A stretch of 64,000 nucleotides of DNA from the NCBI RefSeq assembly GCF_030380735.1, contig NZ_JAUDRZ010000026.1:62001-126000 (forward strand), written 5' to 3'. The position numbers were made by a program, and so were the translations under genes. The DNA comes from Rhizobium sp. S152 (lineage in GTDB: Bacteria > Pseudomonadota > Alphaproteobacteria > Rhizobiales > Rhizobiaceae). Below the pieces are notes generated by a model. That model searched no databases. It saw nothing but the letters and a program-made list of their open reading frames with translations, and was not told where the DNA came from. How positions within the stretch are numbered: the first letter of the stretch is position 1; each line of letters starts with the position of its first letter. This document shows positions 43,665 to 53,540 of the stretch, in pieces.

Positions 43665-43901
43665 TCCCTTCTCAAGGGAACTGATCGCGAGATCGTCACT
43701 GACGATCCGCGCATCATCCGAAACAAAGTTATTGTTTCCTGTCGCTTCTGGCCACACCCCTCACCGATAAAGCCATTTATGAAAGAATCGCCATAGCGAT
43801 ATGATTCGACATCGTTATCAGCGACTCGCTCAGCGACCGTTTTTCGCCGATTCTTTTTCATAAGAGGAATGACGTCGAACCGGCCTTGTCCGATTCCCCG
43901 T

Positions 43902-45623
43902 CTAATACAACAATGGCATCCGAAACGTGAATCGCGTCTCCGCATCGCTTGACGTTACGTAAATTCTGCCGCCATGCGCCTTGGCGATCTCGGATGCAAT
44001 ATAAAGGCCGAGACCGAGACCCTGTACCCCGGGCTTCGCGTCGCCGCGTCGAAACGGTAGAAAGAGCTTCGGCACCTGCTCGGGGGGAATCGCCTTACCG
44101 TTGTTGCTGACGGAAAGCTCCAATTCGCCCGCCGTCGTTCTTCCTCTGACTTTTACGGGATGCGCCTCGGCGCCGTGCGTGATTGCATTGGAGACGAGAT
44201 TGGAAAACATCTGCGCCAGACGCAAGTGATCGACGCGCGCACGGTGATCGAACGTGAACGCGCTTTCGACATTGCGATCCCGATGGGCCGCGCGAATTTC
44301 GTCCACGGCATGCTGCAGCGTCACCGCCAGATCCGCGTCACTGACTTCGAGCGAAATTCCGCTTCCGAGACGCGCGCGCGCGAAGTCCATGACATTGTCG
44401 ACCAGCGCCTCCATACGGCAGATGCTGGATTTCATCAGCTGGAGGATAAGTGGGCTGCGCTCCGTCCAGCCTTCCTTCAAAAGCCGCGTCGTGCCGGCGT
44501 CCACGGCGGCCAGGGGATTGCGCAGATCATGGCCGAGAACGGCGATGAACTGCTCGCGCAGCTCAGCCAGTTCGCGCTCCTGTTCCAGCGACGCCTGCGT
44601 CGCCTCCAGCCGCTCCCCGGCTCCGAGATGGTGCGCGATCAGTTCCGCGAACAGGCGAAAAGTGCCGATCACCTGCGGATTATTGATTTTTGCCGGATTG
44701 GCGTCGATGGCGCAGAGCGTCCCCCAGAACGTACCGTTGGCGAGGATGATCGGAACGGAAATATAGCTGCGCAGCCCATATGTGCGTGGCGTGTGGTGAT
44801 CGCGGTAGTTTGGGTCGACGACGGCGTCGTCGAAGACGATTGCCTGCCGGTGGTCGCGGATTTCGTTGCAGAGCGTGCTCTCGATCGGCAACTCGTCGCC
44901 GGGCTTCAGGCCGAACCCGACATAATCGAGCGCCTCGCAGGTGATCCAACGCGTCTCCGTCACCCGCGCGACGGCTGCGAACCCCATGCCGGTGGTACGA
45001 AGGACGACATCAAGAATGGTCGGCACGGCGGCGATGCCGGCGATTGATTCGATATCCCTGGCGAAGTCCGAGGACATTTCGCTGTTCGACGTACCCGGCC
45101 GGGTGAAATCATTGGAGAGCGATGCGATGAAGCCGATGGTCTCGATGGCGGTGGTGGCGGCTTCCGCCAGCGCCTCCAGCGTTTCGATCTCCCATTGGGT
45201 CGGCTCGTAGGTCTGTGACCAATAGGCACCGATGGCACCTACGGGATCGTTCACCCGTACCGGCGCCATCGCCACGGCGCGAACGAAGGTACCCGCGTAA
45301 AGTTCGTAGGGAATTCGGTCGTCCATCGCGATATCAGGCACGACGACCGTCTGCTTGTTCATCATCGCCCAGCCGGAAACGCAGGCTGCCGCCGGAAACC
45401 TCTGGCCTTTCCACAGCGGCCCGATCGCATCCTCTTCCACGTAGTGGCAGAGATCGCCTTCCCTGCGGATGATCGAGATTCCCTCGCACCCGATCAGGCT
45501 GCGCGCGGTCGTGCGGATGGTTTCAATCACCTCCTCCATCGAGCGAGCACGCGCGATAAGAGATGTCGCCCGCGTAAGGCTGGCAAGCGGCGTGGGACGG
45601 TCGGAAGTCTGATCCAACGACAT
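43902..45623 (-). CDS. Sensor histidine kinase with two GAF domains
   Basis: 573 residues from ATG 45621-45623 with AGGG upstream (another ATG at 45653 and a TTG at 45689 are possible). No membrane segment is seen. Two GAF domains (about 10-150 and 185-330) precede a HisKA domain with the phospho-acceptor His in EQFIAVLGHDLRNPLAAVDAG and a HATPase domain (about 450-570: FSNLVSNAITHGAEA, GLGLGLYIASEIAKAHGG). No response regulator gene is nearby, so the partner is elsewhere. It faces the Crp/Fnr gene from downstream on the same strand, separated by 106 bases, and may respond to redox or a cytoplasmic ligand. Confidence 0.93.
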   Translation of the reverse strand: MSLDQTSDRPTPLASLTRATSLIARARSMEEVIETIRTTARSLIGCEGISIIRREGDLCHYVEEDAIGPLWKGQRFPAAACVSGWAMMNKQTVVVPDIAMDDRIPYELYAGTFVRAVAMAPVRVNDPVGAIGAYWSQTYEPTQWEIETLEALAEAATTAIETIGFIASLSNDFTRPGTSNSEMSSDFARDIESIAGIAAVPTILDVVLRTTGMGFAAVARVTETRWITCEALDYVGFGLKPGDELPIESTLCNEIRDHRQAIVFDDAVVDPNYRDHHTPRTYGLRSYISVPIILANGTFWGTLCAIDANPAKINNPQVIGTFRLFAELIAHHLGAGERLEATQASLEQERELAELREQFIAVLGHDLRNPLAAVDAGTTRLLKEGWTERSPLILQLMKSSICRMEALVDNVMDFARARLGSGISLEVSDADLAVTLQHAVDEIRAAHRDRNVESAFTFDHRARVDHLRLAQMFSNLVSNAITHGAEAHPVKVRGRTTAGELELSVSNNGKAIPPEQVPKLFLPFRRGDAKPGVQGLGLGLYIASEIAKAHGGRIYVTSSDAETRFTFRMPLLY

Positions 45624-45729
45624 GGTCGCCCTATCTGCCAGGAACGATGGCATTCGTGTTTCAGGGTCTCCACTGTCGCATATAGGCAAGTAAAATCAAG
45701 GCGGAACATGGTCATGCAGCGGACGGTCG

Positions 45730-46374
45730 TCAATCTATCAGCGCCTTGAGCTTTTCGCGGCTCAATATCCGGATAAGGCGGTGCGAGCGGCCCTCCATCT
45801 GGATGATGTGAAGATCGGCGAGCTTGGTGAATGAACGCGCGACCGATTCGACGGCAAGCCCGAGATAATCTGCTACATCCCGGCGCGACATGAAGAGCTC
45901 GTAGTCCGACCCTCCGAAATGCTCCGCCATGTCGAGAACGAACCACGCGACGCGGCCGATGGCGCTCTGGCACACCAGCGCCAGTTGCCGTTCGCGTGCA
46001 GTCGCCAGGTTTTCCATCGCCAGGCTGAGAAGACTGACGGGAAGCGCCGCGGGGTCGACCACCGGGAAGCGTGCCAGGTTACTCTCGCAGATCGCCTCCG
46101 CGAAATCGTCATGCCTTCCGTTCGCCTGCAGGCCGAACCAATCGCCGGGGCAATGGAAGGCGAGGATGTAGCGCCTCCCATCCGGGAGGATGCGATAGAC
46201 GCGCACCGCGCCCTCGTTCACCCGATAGATCGATGAAGCCTGCTCGCCTTGTCTGTAGATGAGTTGTCCGCCCTCGAACGACAGCAGACGCTGCACCGGG
46301 GCTCTCAGCCGGTTGATCTCGGCGGGCCCGACCGGTCGGAATCCCGCAGTCGCGACGTTGTTCGCAATGGTCAT
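45730..46374 (-). CDS. Crp/Fnr family transcriptional regulator
   Basis: 214 residues with GGAGGG six bases upstream. A cyclic-nucleotide-binding-type beta-barrel (about 25-135) and a winged helix-turn-helix (about 155-205: MSRRDVADYLGLAVESVARSFTKLADLHII) are present. The recognition helix keeps the Glu and Arg of FNR/FixK (ESVAR versus ETVSR) but has Ala for Ser. The N-terminal Cys cluster of FNR is absent, so it would not sense oxygen through a [4Fe-4S] cluster, as in FixK. It lies beside the arginine and ornithine genes, which carry FNR/FixK boxes; it probably controls them, though a FixK or FNR elsewhere could too. Confidence 0.92.
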   Translation of the reverse strand: MTIANNVATAGFRPVGPAEINRLRAPVQRLLSFEGGQLIYRQGEQASSIYRVNEGAVRVYRILPDGRRYILAFHCPGDWFGLQANGRHDDFAEAICESNLARFPVVDPAALPVSLLSLAMENLATARERQLALVCQSAIGRVAWFVLDMAEHFGGSDYELFMSRRDVADYLGLAVESVARSFTKLADLHIIQMEGRSHRLIRILSREKLKALID

Positions 46375-46518
46375 GGTCGCCCTCCATCGAAGGAGACGCT
46401 ACGTCTTCGCAAGAGGTCGGAAAATTCGCAACGACCCCTACGTGTTCCTACGAGGTTCGCGTCGCGCGATGGTGGAGCGACGGCAAGGCGATGTAGCCGC
46501 CCTTACCTGATAGGCTCG

Positions 46519-47436
46519 CTATTGCGGCAGCGCGGTCTGCCGGAAAAATGTCACGACCGGCTCGTCCGGCGGTCCGAACCACGTGGTGAACAGGGCCGCG
46601 AAATCGGGGGATGCGTAAGTCTGGCTAAGCGCCCGGTCGACCTGCAGACGGAAATCCTCGTCGCCGCGCGCAAGTTCCAGCCCGAGCGGTTCATAGGTGA
46701 AATGCCGCCTCAGGACGACGAGATTGTCCGCGTCGCTGCTGCGGGCGACGGCGTCCATCAGCAACGGCATCTCGCCGAAGAGCGCAGGCGAACTGCCGTC
46801 GAGCACGCGATCGATACCGGCCTTGTAGTTTTCGACGGCCACGGACGACGCCGCCAGCTGGAAGGTTTTGATCTTGTCCGCCAACCAGTGCTCGCTCGTC
46901 GTGCCGGCGATGGACAGGAAGGTCTTGTGCTCGAGGATGGTGCGCGCCGGCGAGCCGCGCCAGACCGGACGGTCTGAAGGCTCGCCATAGGCCAGCACTT
47001 CCGTCAAGGCGAGCGGCGCGTTCTTGCTGACGACGACCCCTGTCCCACTTGGAAAGATCGGCAGCGAGAACGAAACCTCCTGTCGCCGCGACAGTGTTAC
47101 CGGCTCGGCACCGCAGAGGAGATCGACCGCACCGCTCTTGACCGCCCCCGCCTTCGCATCACCCTCCAGCGGCACCCATTCGATCTTCATATCCGCGATC
47201 TGTGCCTCGGCCTTGATGTTGTCGGCGATCCTGTTGCAGAGAGCCACGGCATAGCCATCCGGTGCCCCCTGCTCGCTCTTGAACGAGAACGGCCTTGCAT
47301 CCGGTTCATAGCCGAGCTTCAGCGTGGCCGTGGAGCGCACCCGATCCAGCGTCTGGGCTTGCGCCTCCGCCTGGAGGGCTACTCCGGCGCACAAGGCGGA
47401 GATCAATGCGACCAGACGATATGCGTTGTACGACAT
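46519..47436 (-). CDS. Amino acid ABC transporter substrate-binding protein (orphan)
   Basis: 305 residues. A signal peptide (1-27) precedes a type 2 periplasmic binding protein of the polar amino acid family (LDRVRSTATLKLGYEPDARPFSF, GYAVALCNRIADNIKAE, AVDLLCGAEPVTLSRRQEVSFSLPIF). No permease or ATPase gene is adjacent, so it either shares a transporter elsewhere or has a sensing role. It lies 15 bases after the potE-like gene stop and is likely in the same transcript. It would bring or sense an amino acid, perhaps arginine or ornithine. Confidence 0.88.
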   Translation of the reverse strand: MSYNAYRLVALISALCAGVALQAEAQAQTLDRVRSTATLKLGYEPDARPFSFKSEQGAPDGYAVALCNRIADNIKAEAQIADMKIEWVPLEGDAKAGAVKSGAVDLLCGAEPVTLSRRQEVSFSLPIFPSGTGVVVSKNAPLALTEVLAYGEPSDRPVWRGSPARTILEHKTFLSIAGTTSEHWLADKIKTFQLAASSVAVENYKAGIDRVLDGSSPALFGEMPLLMDAVARSSDADNLVVLRRHFTYEPLGLELARGDEDFRLQVDRALSQTYASPDFAALFTTWFGPPDEPVVTFFRQTALPQ

Positions 47437-47451
47437 GGATGATCCCTCCCC

Positions 47452-48810
47452 TTATTCGGCCGGTACGCGATTGAGCCCGCCGGCGAAACGCGGCGCGATC
47501 CGCCCGTAGATGATGAAGCTGATCCCGAGCACCAGCATGCCGCCCAGCACCGCGTCCTTGCCGGAGGCATAGATCGCGTAGACGCTGTAGAGCATGCCGA
47601 CCGTGGCGATGGCAGCGTTGAGCCGATACTTCGCCTGCGGCACCCCAGCTTTCTTCATGATGACGAACAGCGCCGACAGCGCGATGATGTATGGCAGCAC
47701 GTTGGTCACCACGGCGAGATTGACGAGAGCCGAGAACTGCTCGCTGAGCGTCGGCGAGATCGTCATCAACGCCAGCAGCGTTTGCACGACGCCGAGGATG
47801 ACCATGCCCTGCACCGGCGCTCCGAGCTCGTTGACGCGTGAGAAGACCGCCGGGAACATTCGCTCCTGCGCTGCACTGCGCGCCGTCTGCGCGATCGTGA
47901 ACTGCCAGCCGAGCAGGGAGCCGAGGCAGGCGAGCACCGCCAGCGCCATGATGATGGAACCGATCGTCGGGTTGAACATGGTGGCATAGGCAAGCGCGAA
48001 GGGTCCGGTGGATGCCGCCAGATCGGCGTTCGGCACGATGCCCTGGATGACCGTCGTCGACAGAATATAGATGACCGCGGCGCCGAGCGTCCCGAACATG
48101 CAGGCGAGCGGCACGTCGCGCTTCGGGTTCTCCACCGCATCGGAATTTTGCGCCGCGGATTCCATGCCGAGGAAGGCCCACAGCGTTAGCGAGATGCTCG
48201 ATCCCATCCCCTGCGCGAGGCTGAGCCCCTTCGGGTTCCATGCCGCGCCGAAGGTGGTCGAGCTGAACCAGAACCAGCCGATGATGGAGAGCAGCCCCAC
48301 CGGAATGATCACGCCCCAGACCGTGATCGACCCGATCCGCCCGGTGATGCGCGGGCCGCCGAAATTGGCGGCCGTGGTCAGCCAGAGGAGGATGATCAGC
48401 GCCACGCAGGTCATGACAGGCGTGGAGGTCAGCACCGGGAAGAACCCGGCGAGATAGCCGACAGCTGAGATGCCGATCGCGACGTTGCCAATCGCGAGCG
48501 ATAGGAAATAGAGGAAGAACACCAGGAAATAGCCGTCCCGGCCATAGGCGTCCTCGGCATAGGCCGACATGCCGCCGGGGCGCTGGTTGAACAGACCGGC
48601 CTGCGCGAAGCCGTAGGCGATCGCCATCGAGCCGACCGCGGTGACCAGCCAGGAGAGCAGCGAGATCGCACCCACCTGCGCCATGTTGGCCGGCAGCATT
48701 ATGATGCCCGATCCCATCATGTTGACGGCAACGATGAAGGTCAGCTGCACAAGGTTCATCTTCTTCTTCGTGGTCGTTTCGCTGACGACGTGCAGTGTAT
48801 TGTCGGTCAT
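47452..48810 (-). CDS. potE: Putrescine/ornithine-type antiporter (APC family, PotE-like)
   Basis: 452 residues from ATG 48808-48810 with GGAGGGG before it; the frame continues to 48969. About 12 membrane helices are seen. The APC glycine-rich motif is MMGSGIIMLPANMAQVG in helix 1; FLGMESAAQNSDAVENPKRDVPLA is the helix 6-loop signature of the basic amino acid/polyamine antiporters. It directly follows a SpeF-like ornithine decarboxylase gene (20 bases), as in the speF-potE unit of enteric bacteria, so it most likely swaps ornithine in for putrescine out. This consumes a cytoplasmic proton per turn of the cycle. Confidence 0.9.
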   Translation of the reverse strand: MTDNTLHVVSETTTKKKMNLVQLTFIVAVNMMGSGIIMLPANMAQVGAISLLSWLVTAVGSMAIAYGFAQAGLFNQRPGGMSAYAEDAYGRDGYFLVFFLYFLSLAIGNVAIGISAVGYLAGFFPVLTSTPVMTCVALIILLWLTTAANFGGPRITGRIGSITVWGVIIPVGLLSIIGWFWFSSTTFGAAWNPKGLSLAQGMGSSISLTLWAFLGMESAAQNSDAVENPKRDVPLACMFGTLGAAVIYILSTTVIQGIVPNADLAASTGPFALAYATMFNPTIGSIIMALAVLACLGSLLGWQFTIAQTARSAAQERMFPAVFSRVNELGAPVQGMVILGVVQTLLALMTISPTLSEQFSALVNLAVVTNVLPYIIALSALFVIMKKAGVPQAKYRLNAAIATVGMLYSVYAIYASGKDAVLGGMLVLGISFIIYGRIAPRFAGGLNRVPAE

Positions 48811-48830
48811 GATGTCACCCTCCCCTCCGG

Positions 48831-51194
48831 CTACTCGCGCACGACGTAGGTATGGAACTTGATGCGGCCCTGAATCCGCTCCTGGAACACGCCCTGGACC
48901 TCGTAGTTGAAGCCCGGGAAACGGTTGAAGGATTCCTCGAAGGCCAGGAAATAGTCGCGCATCGGCCACGCCCGGTCGTCCCAGCGCTCGCCCGGCAAGA
49001 TGACGCCGATACCCGGCGGATAGATCAGTGCAAGCGTCGCGGAGATGCGGCCAACCGCCTCGGCCAGAGGAACATAATCGACATTGTTGGCGACCAGTGC
49101 CTCATAGGCCTGCTTCGAGGGGATGGCGGGCTCGGGGAAACTCTCGGAACGGAAGCAGAGGCGCTGCAACTCCTTCACGCCCGCTTCGCGGTAGAAGGAG
49201 TGCATCTCCTGGCAGACCTGCCGGACGGTGTAGCCCTGGTAGCGCTCGCGATTGGCGGCGAACACTGTCGGCAGCACCTCCTGAAGCGGCGCGTCGCGGT
49301 CCCACAGGTTCTTGAACTTCACCAGCTTGGCGACCAGCGTGTTCAGCTTGCTCTCGTCTTCGGCAGGCGTCAGCAGGAAGAGCAGGCTGTTGAGGTCGCA
49401 CTTCTCCGGCACCACGCGCTGCTCGCGCAGATAGTTGGCGACGACGGTCGCGGGAATGCCGAAATCGCGATACTCGCCGGTCTTGCGGTCGATGCCGGGG
49501 GTGAGCAGCGCCAGCTTGTTCGGATCGACCATCGTGTAGCCGGGCGCATAGCCGGAGTAGCCGTGCCATTTCGCCTGTGGATCGAAGCGCCAGCATTGCT
49601 GCTCACGTTTCAGCACTTCGGTCGGGATATCCTCCCACCTGGCGTCGGCGATATCACCAGTATGATTCGACCCCGATACCGAAACCTTGTCCGGCACGAA
49701 GGGATCGAAGAACCATTGCTCCTCGGGCGACGCCGCCTTCGTCTCGTAATGCGCGACGAACCCGCGCAGCTTCTTGCGCACCTCAATTCCGAGTTCAATG
49801 CAGCGATCCCACAGCATCTCGCCGGCCTTGCCCTCATGCACCTTGGCGTTGACGTCGAGTGACGCGAAAAGCGGATAGAACGGCGATGTCGAGACATGCA
49901 TTAGCAGCGATTCGTTGAACCGCTTGTGCTCGATGAAGCGTCGCTGGCCGTTGATATGTTCGTCGCGCTTGTGGATCTGCGAGGCCTGCGAGAAGCCCGC
50001 GCCCTGCTTGTGCACCGATTGCGTGGAGAAAAGCCCCGGCATGTCAGGCGACAGGTCCTTCAGCCGCATCGGGCTGTGGCCCTTGAACAGCGGATGGAAG
50101 GCGTTGTAGCCGATCCAGGCCTCGTCCCAGAGGACGTAGTCGCAGAGATGGCCGATCTTCTCCATGACTTGGCGGACATTGTAGATCGTGCCGTCATAGG
50201 TAGCGAGCTGGATGCAGGCGAGCCGGAACGGCCGTTCGGCCTTGGCCTGGCTCTTGTCGGTGACCAGGGGATGCGCCTCGATCTGCTTGCGCAGCCAGCC
50301 CTCGTCCCAGGCCGCCCAGTCGACGGCGCCGATCATACCGAAGGCGTTGCGGGCCGTCGGCAAAAAGATCGGAATGGCGCCGGCCTGCACCAGCGCGCCC
50401 TGATGCAGGGACTTGTGGTTGTTGCGGTCGAAGAGCACGAGATCGCCGGCCCGCAGCACCGCGTTGGTCACCACCTTGTTGGAGGTGCTGGTGCCGTTCA
50501 GGATGAAATAGGTCCGGTCGGCGCCGAATATCCGCGCCGCCTGCTTCTGCGCCTCCGCGGCCGGCCCTTCATGAATCAGCAGGTCGCCAAGATCGACATC
50601 TGCATTGCAGAGGTCGTTTCGGAAGATGCTCTCGCCAAAATATTTGAAGAACAGCTGGCCGGCCGGAGACTTGCGATAGAACTGCCCGCCCTGGTGGCCG
50701 GGGCAATCAAACGCGATGTTCGCCTCGCCGTCATAGGCCATCATGCCGCCGAAGAAGGGCGGCAGCAGCGACTTGCCGTAGTTGATCAGGCTGGAGACGA
50801 TCTGCTTGGCGTAGAAGACGGGAGTCTGCTGGCCGAGATAGACGAAGCCGTCCACCTCCCCCACGCCTTCGACGACGTCGAGATCTGCGACCCCGAGCGC
50901 ATCGGCCAAAGCCCAGATCGGCGTGCGGAAGCCGCTTTCCCTGACAGAGCGGAGAAACGTCCGCGCATCGCCCAGCCGTCCGCCCTCGACCGAGCCTATA
51001 TAGGCCCCCACCGAGGCGTCCTCGGATACGTCGGCCGAATAGTCGTCACGGATTTCCACTTCGAAGCCGTCGGCCGCGATCTGCGCCAGCAATTCCTGCA
51101 CTTGGCTGTTGGCGCGATCGACGATCGCCACGACCTTCAGCATCTTGTGGAAGGGAATGGCAACGGTCGGCGATTTCACGTCGCGCGGGATCAT
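48831..51194 (-). CDS. speF: Ornithine decarboxylase-like PLP enzyme (SpeF/SpeC type)
   Basis: 787 residues from ATG 51192-51194 with GAGGGGG upstream. A fold type I Orn/Lys/Arg decarboxylase: an N-terminal wing (1-125), a PLP core (about 150-570) with FILNGTSTSNK, DEAWIGYNAFHPLF and the PLP Lys at about residue 396 in STQSVHKQGAGFSQASQIH, and a C-terminal domain. The STQSVHK...GFSQ.SQIHK core matches the SpeC/SpeF ornithine branch. It turns ornithine into putrescine, using a proton. It starts 2 bases after the AdiA-like gene and precedes potE. Confidence 0.9.
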   Translation of the reverse strand: MIPRDVKSPTVAIPFHKMLKVVAIVDRANSQVQELLAQIAADGFEVEIRDDYSADVSEDASVGAYIGSVEGGRLGDARTFLRSVRESGFRTPIWALADALGVADLDVVEGVGEVDGFVYLGQQTPVFYAKQIVSSLINYGKSLLPPFFGGMMAYDGEANIAFDCPGHQGGQFYRKSPAGQLFFKYFGESIFRNDLCNADVDLGDLLIHEGPAAEAQKQAARIFGADRTYFILNGTSTSNKVVTNAVLRAGDLVLFDRNNHKSLHQGALVQAGAIPIFLPTARNAFGMIGAVDWAAWDEGWLRKQIEAHPLVTDKSQAKAERPFRLACIQLATYDGTIYNVRQVMEKIGHLCDYVLWDEAWIGYNAFHPLFKGHSPMRLKDLSPDMPGLFSTQSVHKQGAGFSQASQIHKRDEHINGQRRFIEHKRFNESLLMHVSTSPFYPLFASLDVNAKVHEGKAGEMLWDRCIELGIEVRKKLRGFVAHYETKAASPEEQWFFDPFVPDKVSVSGSNHTGDIADARWEDIPTEVLKREQQCWRFDPQAKWHGYSGYAPGYTMVDPNKLALLTPGIDRKTGEYRDFGIPATVVANYLREQRVVPEKCDLNSLLFLLTPAEDESKLNTLVAKLVKFKNLWDRDAPLQEVLPTVFAANRERYQGYTVRQVCQEMHSFYREAGVKELQRLCFRSESFPEPAIPSKQAYEALVANNVDYVPLAEAVGRISATLALIYPPGIGVILPGERWDDRAWPMRDYFLAFEESFNRFPGFNYEVQGVFQERIQGRIKFHTYVVRE

Positions 51195-51196
51195 CG

Positions 51197-53452
51197 CTAC
51201 GCCCCCTCTGCGATGCAATCGACGAGATAGCGGCGGCCATTCGGACCGGGCGTGAAGCGCAGGCCGTGAATATCGGTCTCGAAGCCAGGGAACTTACTGT
51301 CGAATTCGCGAGCGTAGAGCAGGTAATCCTGTATCGATTTGGTCGACTGCGTGATCCGCTCGCCCGGCATGATCAGCGGAATGCCCGGCGGATAGGGAAC
51401 GATCATCACGGCAAGCACTCGGTCCATGAGATTGTCGATTTCGACGCTCTCGATCTTGCCCTTGACCAGCAGGTCATAGGCATCGGCGGGCCGTAGCGCC
51501 ATGTCGGGCAGCACGGTGTACATTTCGCGCTGCGCCTTCGGCACGTCGTCCTTGCGATAGACGGCGTGGATCTGCTCGCAGAGATCCTTGAGCCCCATGC
51601 TGCCATAGGCCTCTGGATGCGCGGCGACCAACGCCGGCAGTGCCCGCGTCAGCGGTGCGTTGCTGTCGTAGATATCCTTGAAGTTGAGGAGTTCGGTGAC
51701 CAGCGTGCTCCACTTGCCGCGCGTGATCCCCATCGAGAACAGCACCAGGAAGGAATAGAGGCCGGTCTTCTCGATCTCGATACGGCGCGACGACAGGAAT
51801 TTCGTCACCACCGCGGCCGGGATGCCATGCTCCTGCATGAAGCCGCTGGCGGACAGGCCGGGTGACAGGATCGTCACCTTGATCGGATCGACCATCACGT
51901 GGTTTTCGGCAAGTCCGGTAAAGCCGTGCCAGCCGTCGCCGGGCTTCAGCACCCAATCCTCGTGCCGGTCGCTCGGCGTCTGCTCGGCAACCGTCGGCTC
52001 CCAGACGTCGAACCACCAGCCGCCCTCGGTCTGGCTTCGGACACCGTTCATCGCGCGGCGGAAGCTGATCGCCTCGTCGATCGTCTCCTGCACCAGCGAA
52101 CGCCCGGCCGGCTGCTCCATCATCGCGGCGGCGACGTCGCAGGAGGCGATGATGCCATATTGCGGCGAGGTCGAGGTGTGCATCATGAAGGCTTCGTTGA
52201 AGCGGGTCACGTCCAGCCGCTTGTTTTCCGCGTGCTGGATATGGATCATCGAGGCCTGCGAAAGCGCCGCCAGAAGCTTGTGCGTCGAATGCGTCGCAAA
52301 GGTGACGGCGTTCTTCGAGCGAGCGGGCTGCGTCGACGAGATTCCGTGGAAGCCGTCGTAGAACTCGTGGAAGTTCGCATAGGCGTACCAGGCCTCGTCG
52401 AAGTGCAGCACCTCGACGGCGTCACCAAGCGACGCCTTGATCGCATCGACATTGTAGCAGAGCCCGTCATAGGTCGAGTTGGTAATGACCATGAGCCGCA
52501 CCCTGCCGCTCGTTTGCCCGGCAAAGGGGCTTGCCGCGATCTTGCGGGCGATCGCTTCGGGTGTGAACTGGTCCTTGGAGATCGGGCCGATGATGCCGAG
52601 ACCGTTGCGCGACGGTATAAGATAGATCGGGGTCGCGCCGGTCATGATCAGCGAGTGCAGGATCGACTTGTGGCAGTTGCGGTCGCAGAGCACGAGATCG
52701 CCACGCCCGACCATGCCGTGCCAGACGATCTTGTTGGCCGTGGACGTGCCGCCGACGACGAACAGCGTCTCGTCGGTTCCGAATATCCGGGAGGCATTTC
52801 GCTCGCCTTCGGCGATCGGGCCGACATGGTCGAGCAGCGAGCCGACGCTGCCGACAGACACTGAGATGTCCGAGCGCAGCGTATTCTCTCCGAAGAAGGT
52901 GTAGAACATCTGCCCGACAGGGCTCTTGCGGAAGGCAACGCCACCGCCGTGGCCCGGCGTATGCCAGGAATAGGCGCCCTCGAGCGTGTAATCCATCAGC
53001 GCCTTGAACATCGGCGGCGGCAGCCGATCGAGATAGTTGCGCGCTGCCTGGACGATGGCGCGCGCCATGAACTCGGCGGAGTCTTCGAACAAGCGTAGGA
53101 AGGCATTGGCGTGGCGCAGCACGCTCGCCGGCACGTCCTCGGCGGTCGTGTCGTCGCCGAACAGGAAGATCGGAATGCGGTCGTTCTTCTTGCGCTTGGC
53201 GCTCAGGATTTCTTCCAGTACCTGCCAGCGCGAAGTTTTGTCCTCGCTGCCGTCCACGGAAACCAGCCAGCAGGACTCCGTGTTGAAGATATGCACCAGC
53301 CGACGCGCGTCCTCATAGGTGACGCCTGAGACAATGCGGAAACCATCGGCCTCTATCGCCGCGGCCAGATCGCGCATGCCGCGCCCGGCAGCGCTCTTGC
53401 CCTCGAAATCCTCATCGATGACGGCAATGGGAAATGCCTTCTGGAAATCCAT
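51197..53452 (-). CDS. Arginine/lysine decarboxylase-like PLP enzyme (AdiA type)
   Basis: 751 residues from ATG 53450-53452 with GAGGAGGG upstream. Same fold as the next gene: wing domain (1-130), core with FVVGGTSTANKIVWH, LHFDEAWYAYANFHEFYDGF and the PLP Lys at about 392 in THSTHKLLAALSQAS, and a C-terminal part. THSTHKLLAALSQAS.IH is the form seen in AdiA arginine and related lysine decarboxylases, not in ornithine decarboxylase. Arginine is the better guess because an AdiC-like antiporter gene lies nearby. First gene of the operon; a perfect FNR/FixK-type box lies 89 bases upstream. Confidence 0.88.
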   Translation of the reverse strand: MDFQKAFPIAVIDEDFEGKSAAGRGMRDLAAAIEADGFRIVSGVTYEDARRLVHIFNTESCWLVSVDGSEDKTSRWQVLEEILSAKRKKNDRIPIFLFGDDTTAEDVPASVLRHANAFLRLFEDSAEFMARAIVQAARNYLDRLPPPMFKALMDYTLEGAYSWHTPGHGGGVAFRKSPVGQMFYTFFGENTLRSDISVSVGSVGSLLDHVGPIAEGERNASRIFGTDETLFVVGGTSTANKIVWHGMVGRGDLVLCDRNCHKSILHSLIMTGATPIYLIPSRNGLGIIGPISKDQFTPEAIARKIAASPFAGQTSGRVRLMVITNSTYDGLCYNVDAIKASLGDAVEVLHFDEAWYAYANFHEFYDGFHGISSTQPARSKNAVTFATHSTHKLLAALSQASMIHIQHAENKRLDVTRFNEAFMMHTSTSPQYGIIASCDVAAAMMEQPAGRSLVQETIDEAISFRRAMNGVRSQTEGGWWFDVWEPTVAEQTPSDRHEDWVLKPGDGWHGFTGLAENHVMVDPIKVTILSPGLSASGFMQEHGIPAAVVTKFLSSRRIEIEKTGLYSFLVLFSMGITRGKWSTLVTELLNFKDIYDSNAPLTRALPALVAAHPEAYGSMGLKDLCEQIHAVYRKDDVPKAQREMYTVLPDMALRPADAYDLLVKGKIESVEIDNLMDRVLAVMIVPYPPGIPLIMPGERITQSTKSIQDYLLYAREFDSKFPGFETDIHGLRFTPGPNGRRYLVDCIAEGA

Positions 53453-53540
53453 GCGTCCCTCCTCGGGCCACGGCAACAGGTGCTCGGCGGCGTGCTCATC
53501 TCGGCTGGAAGGAGCCTACACGGCAGGCGCACAGGCGTCG

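Noticed and set aside
43665..43901. Gap between tRNA-Leu and the histidine kinase gene searched for an integrase or further tRNA
   Set aside because: Only a short weak hairpin after the tRNA is visible; no gene is supported.
45600..46400. Identical AGGGCGACCATG around the start codons of the histidine kinase and Crp/Fnr genes
   Set aside because: Twelve shared bases over a ribosome-binding site are easily explained by similar initiation regions; no wider repeat follows.
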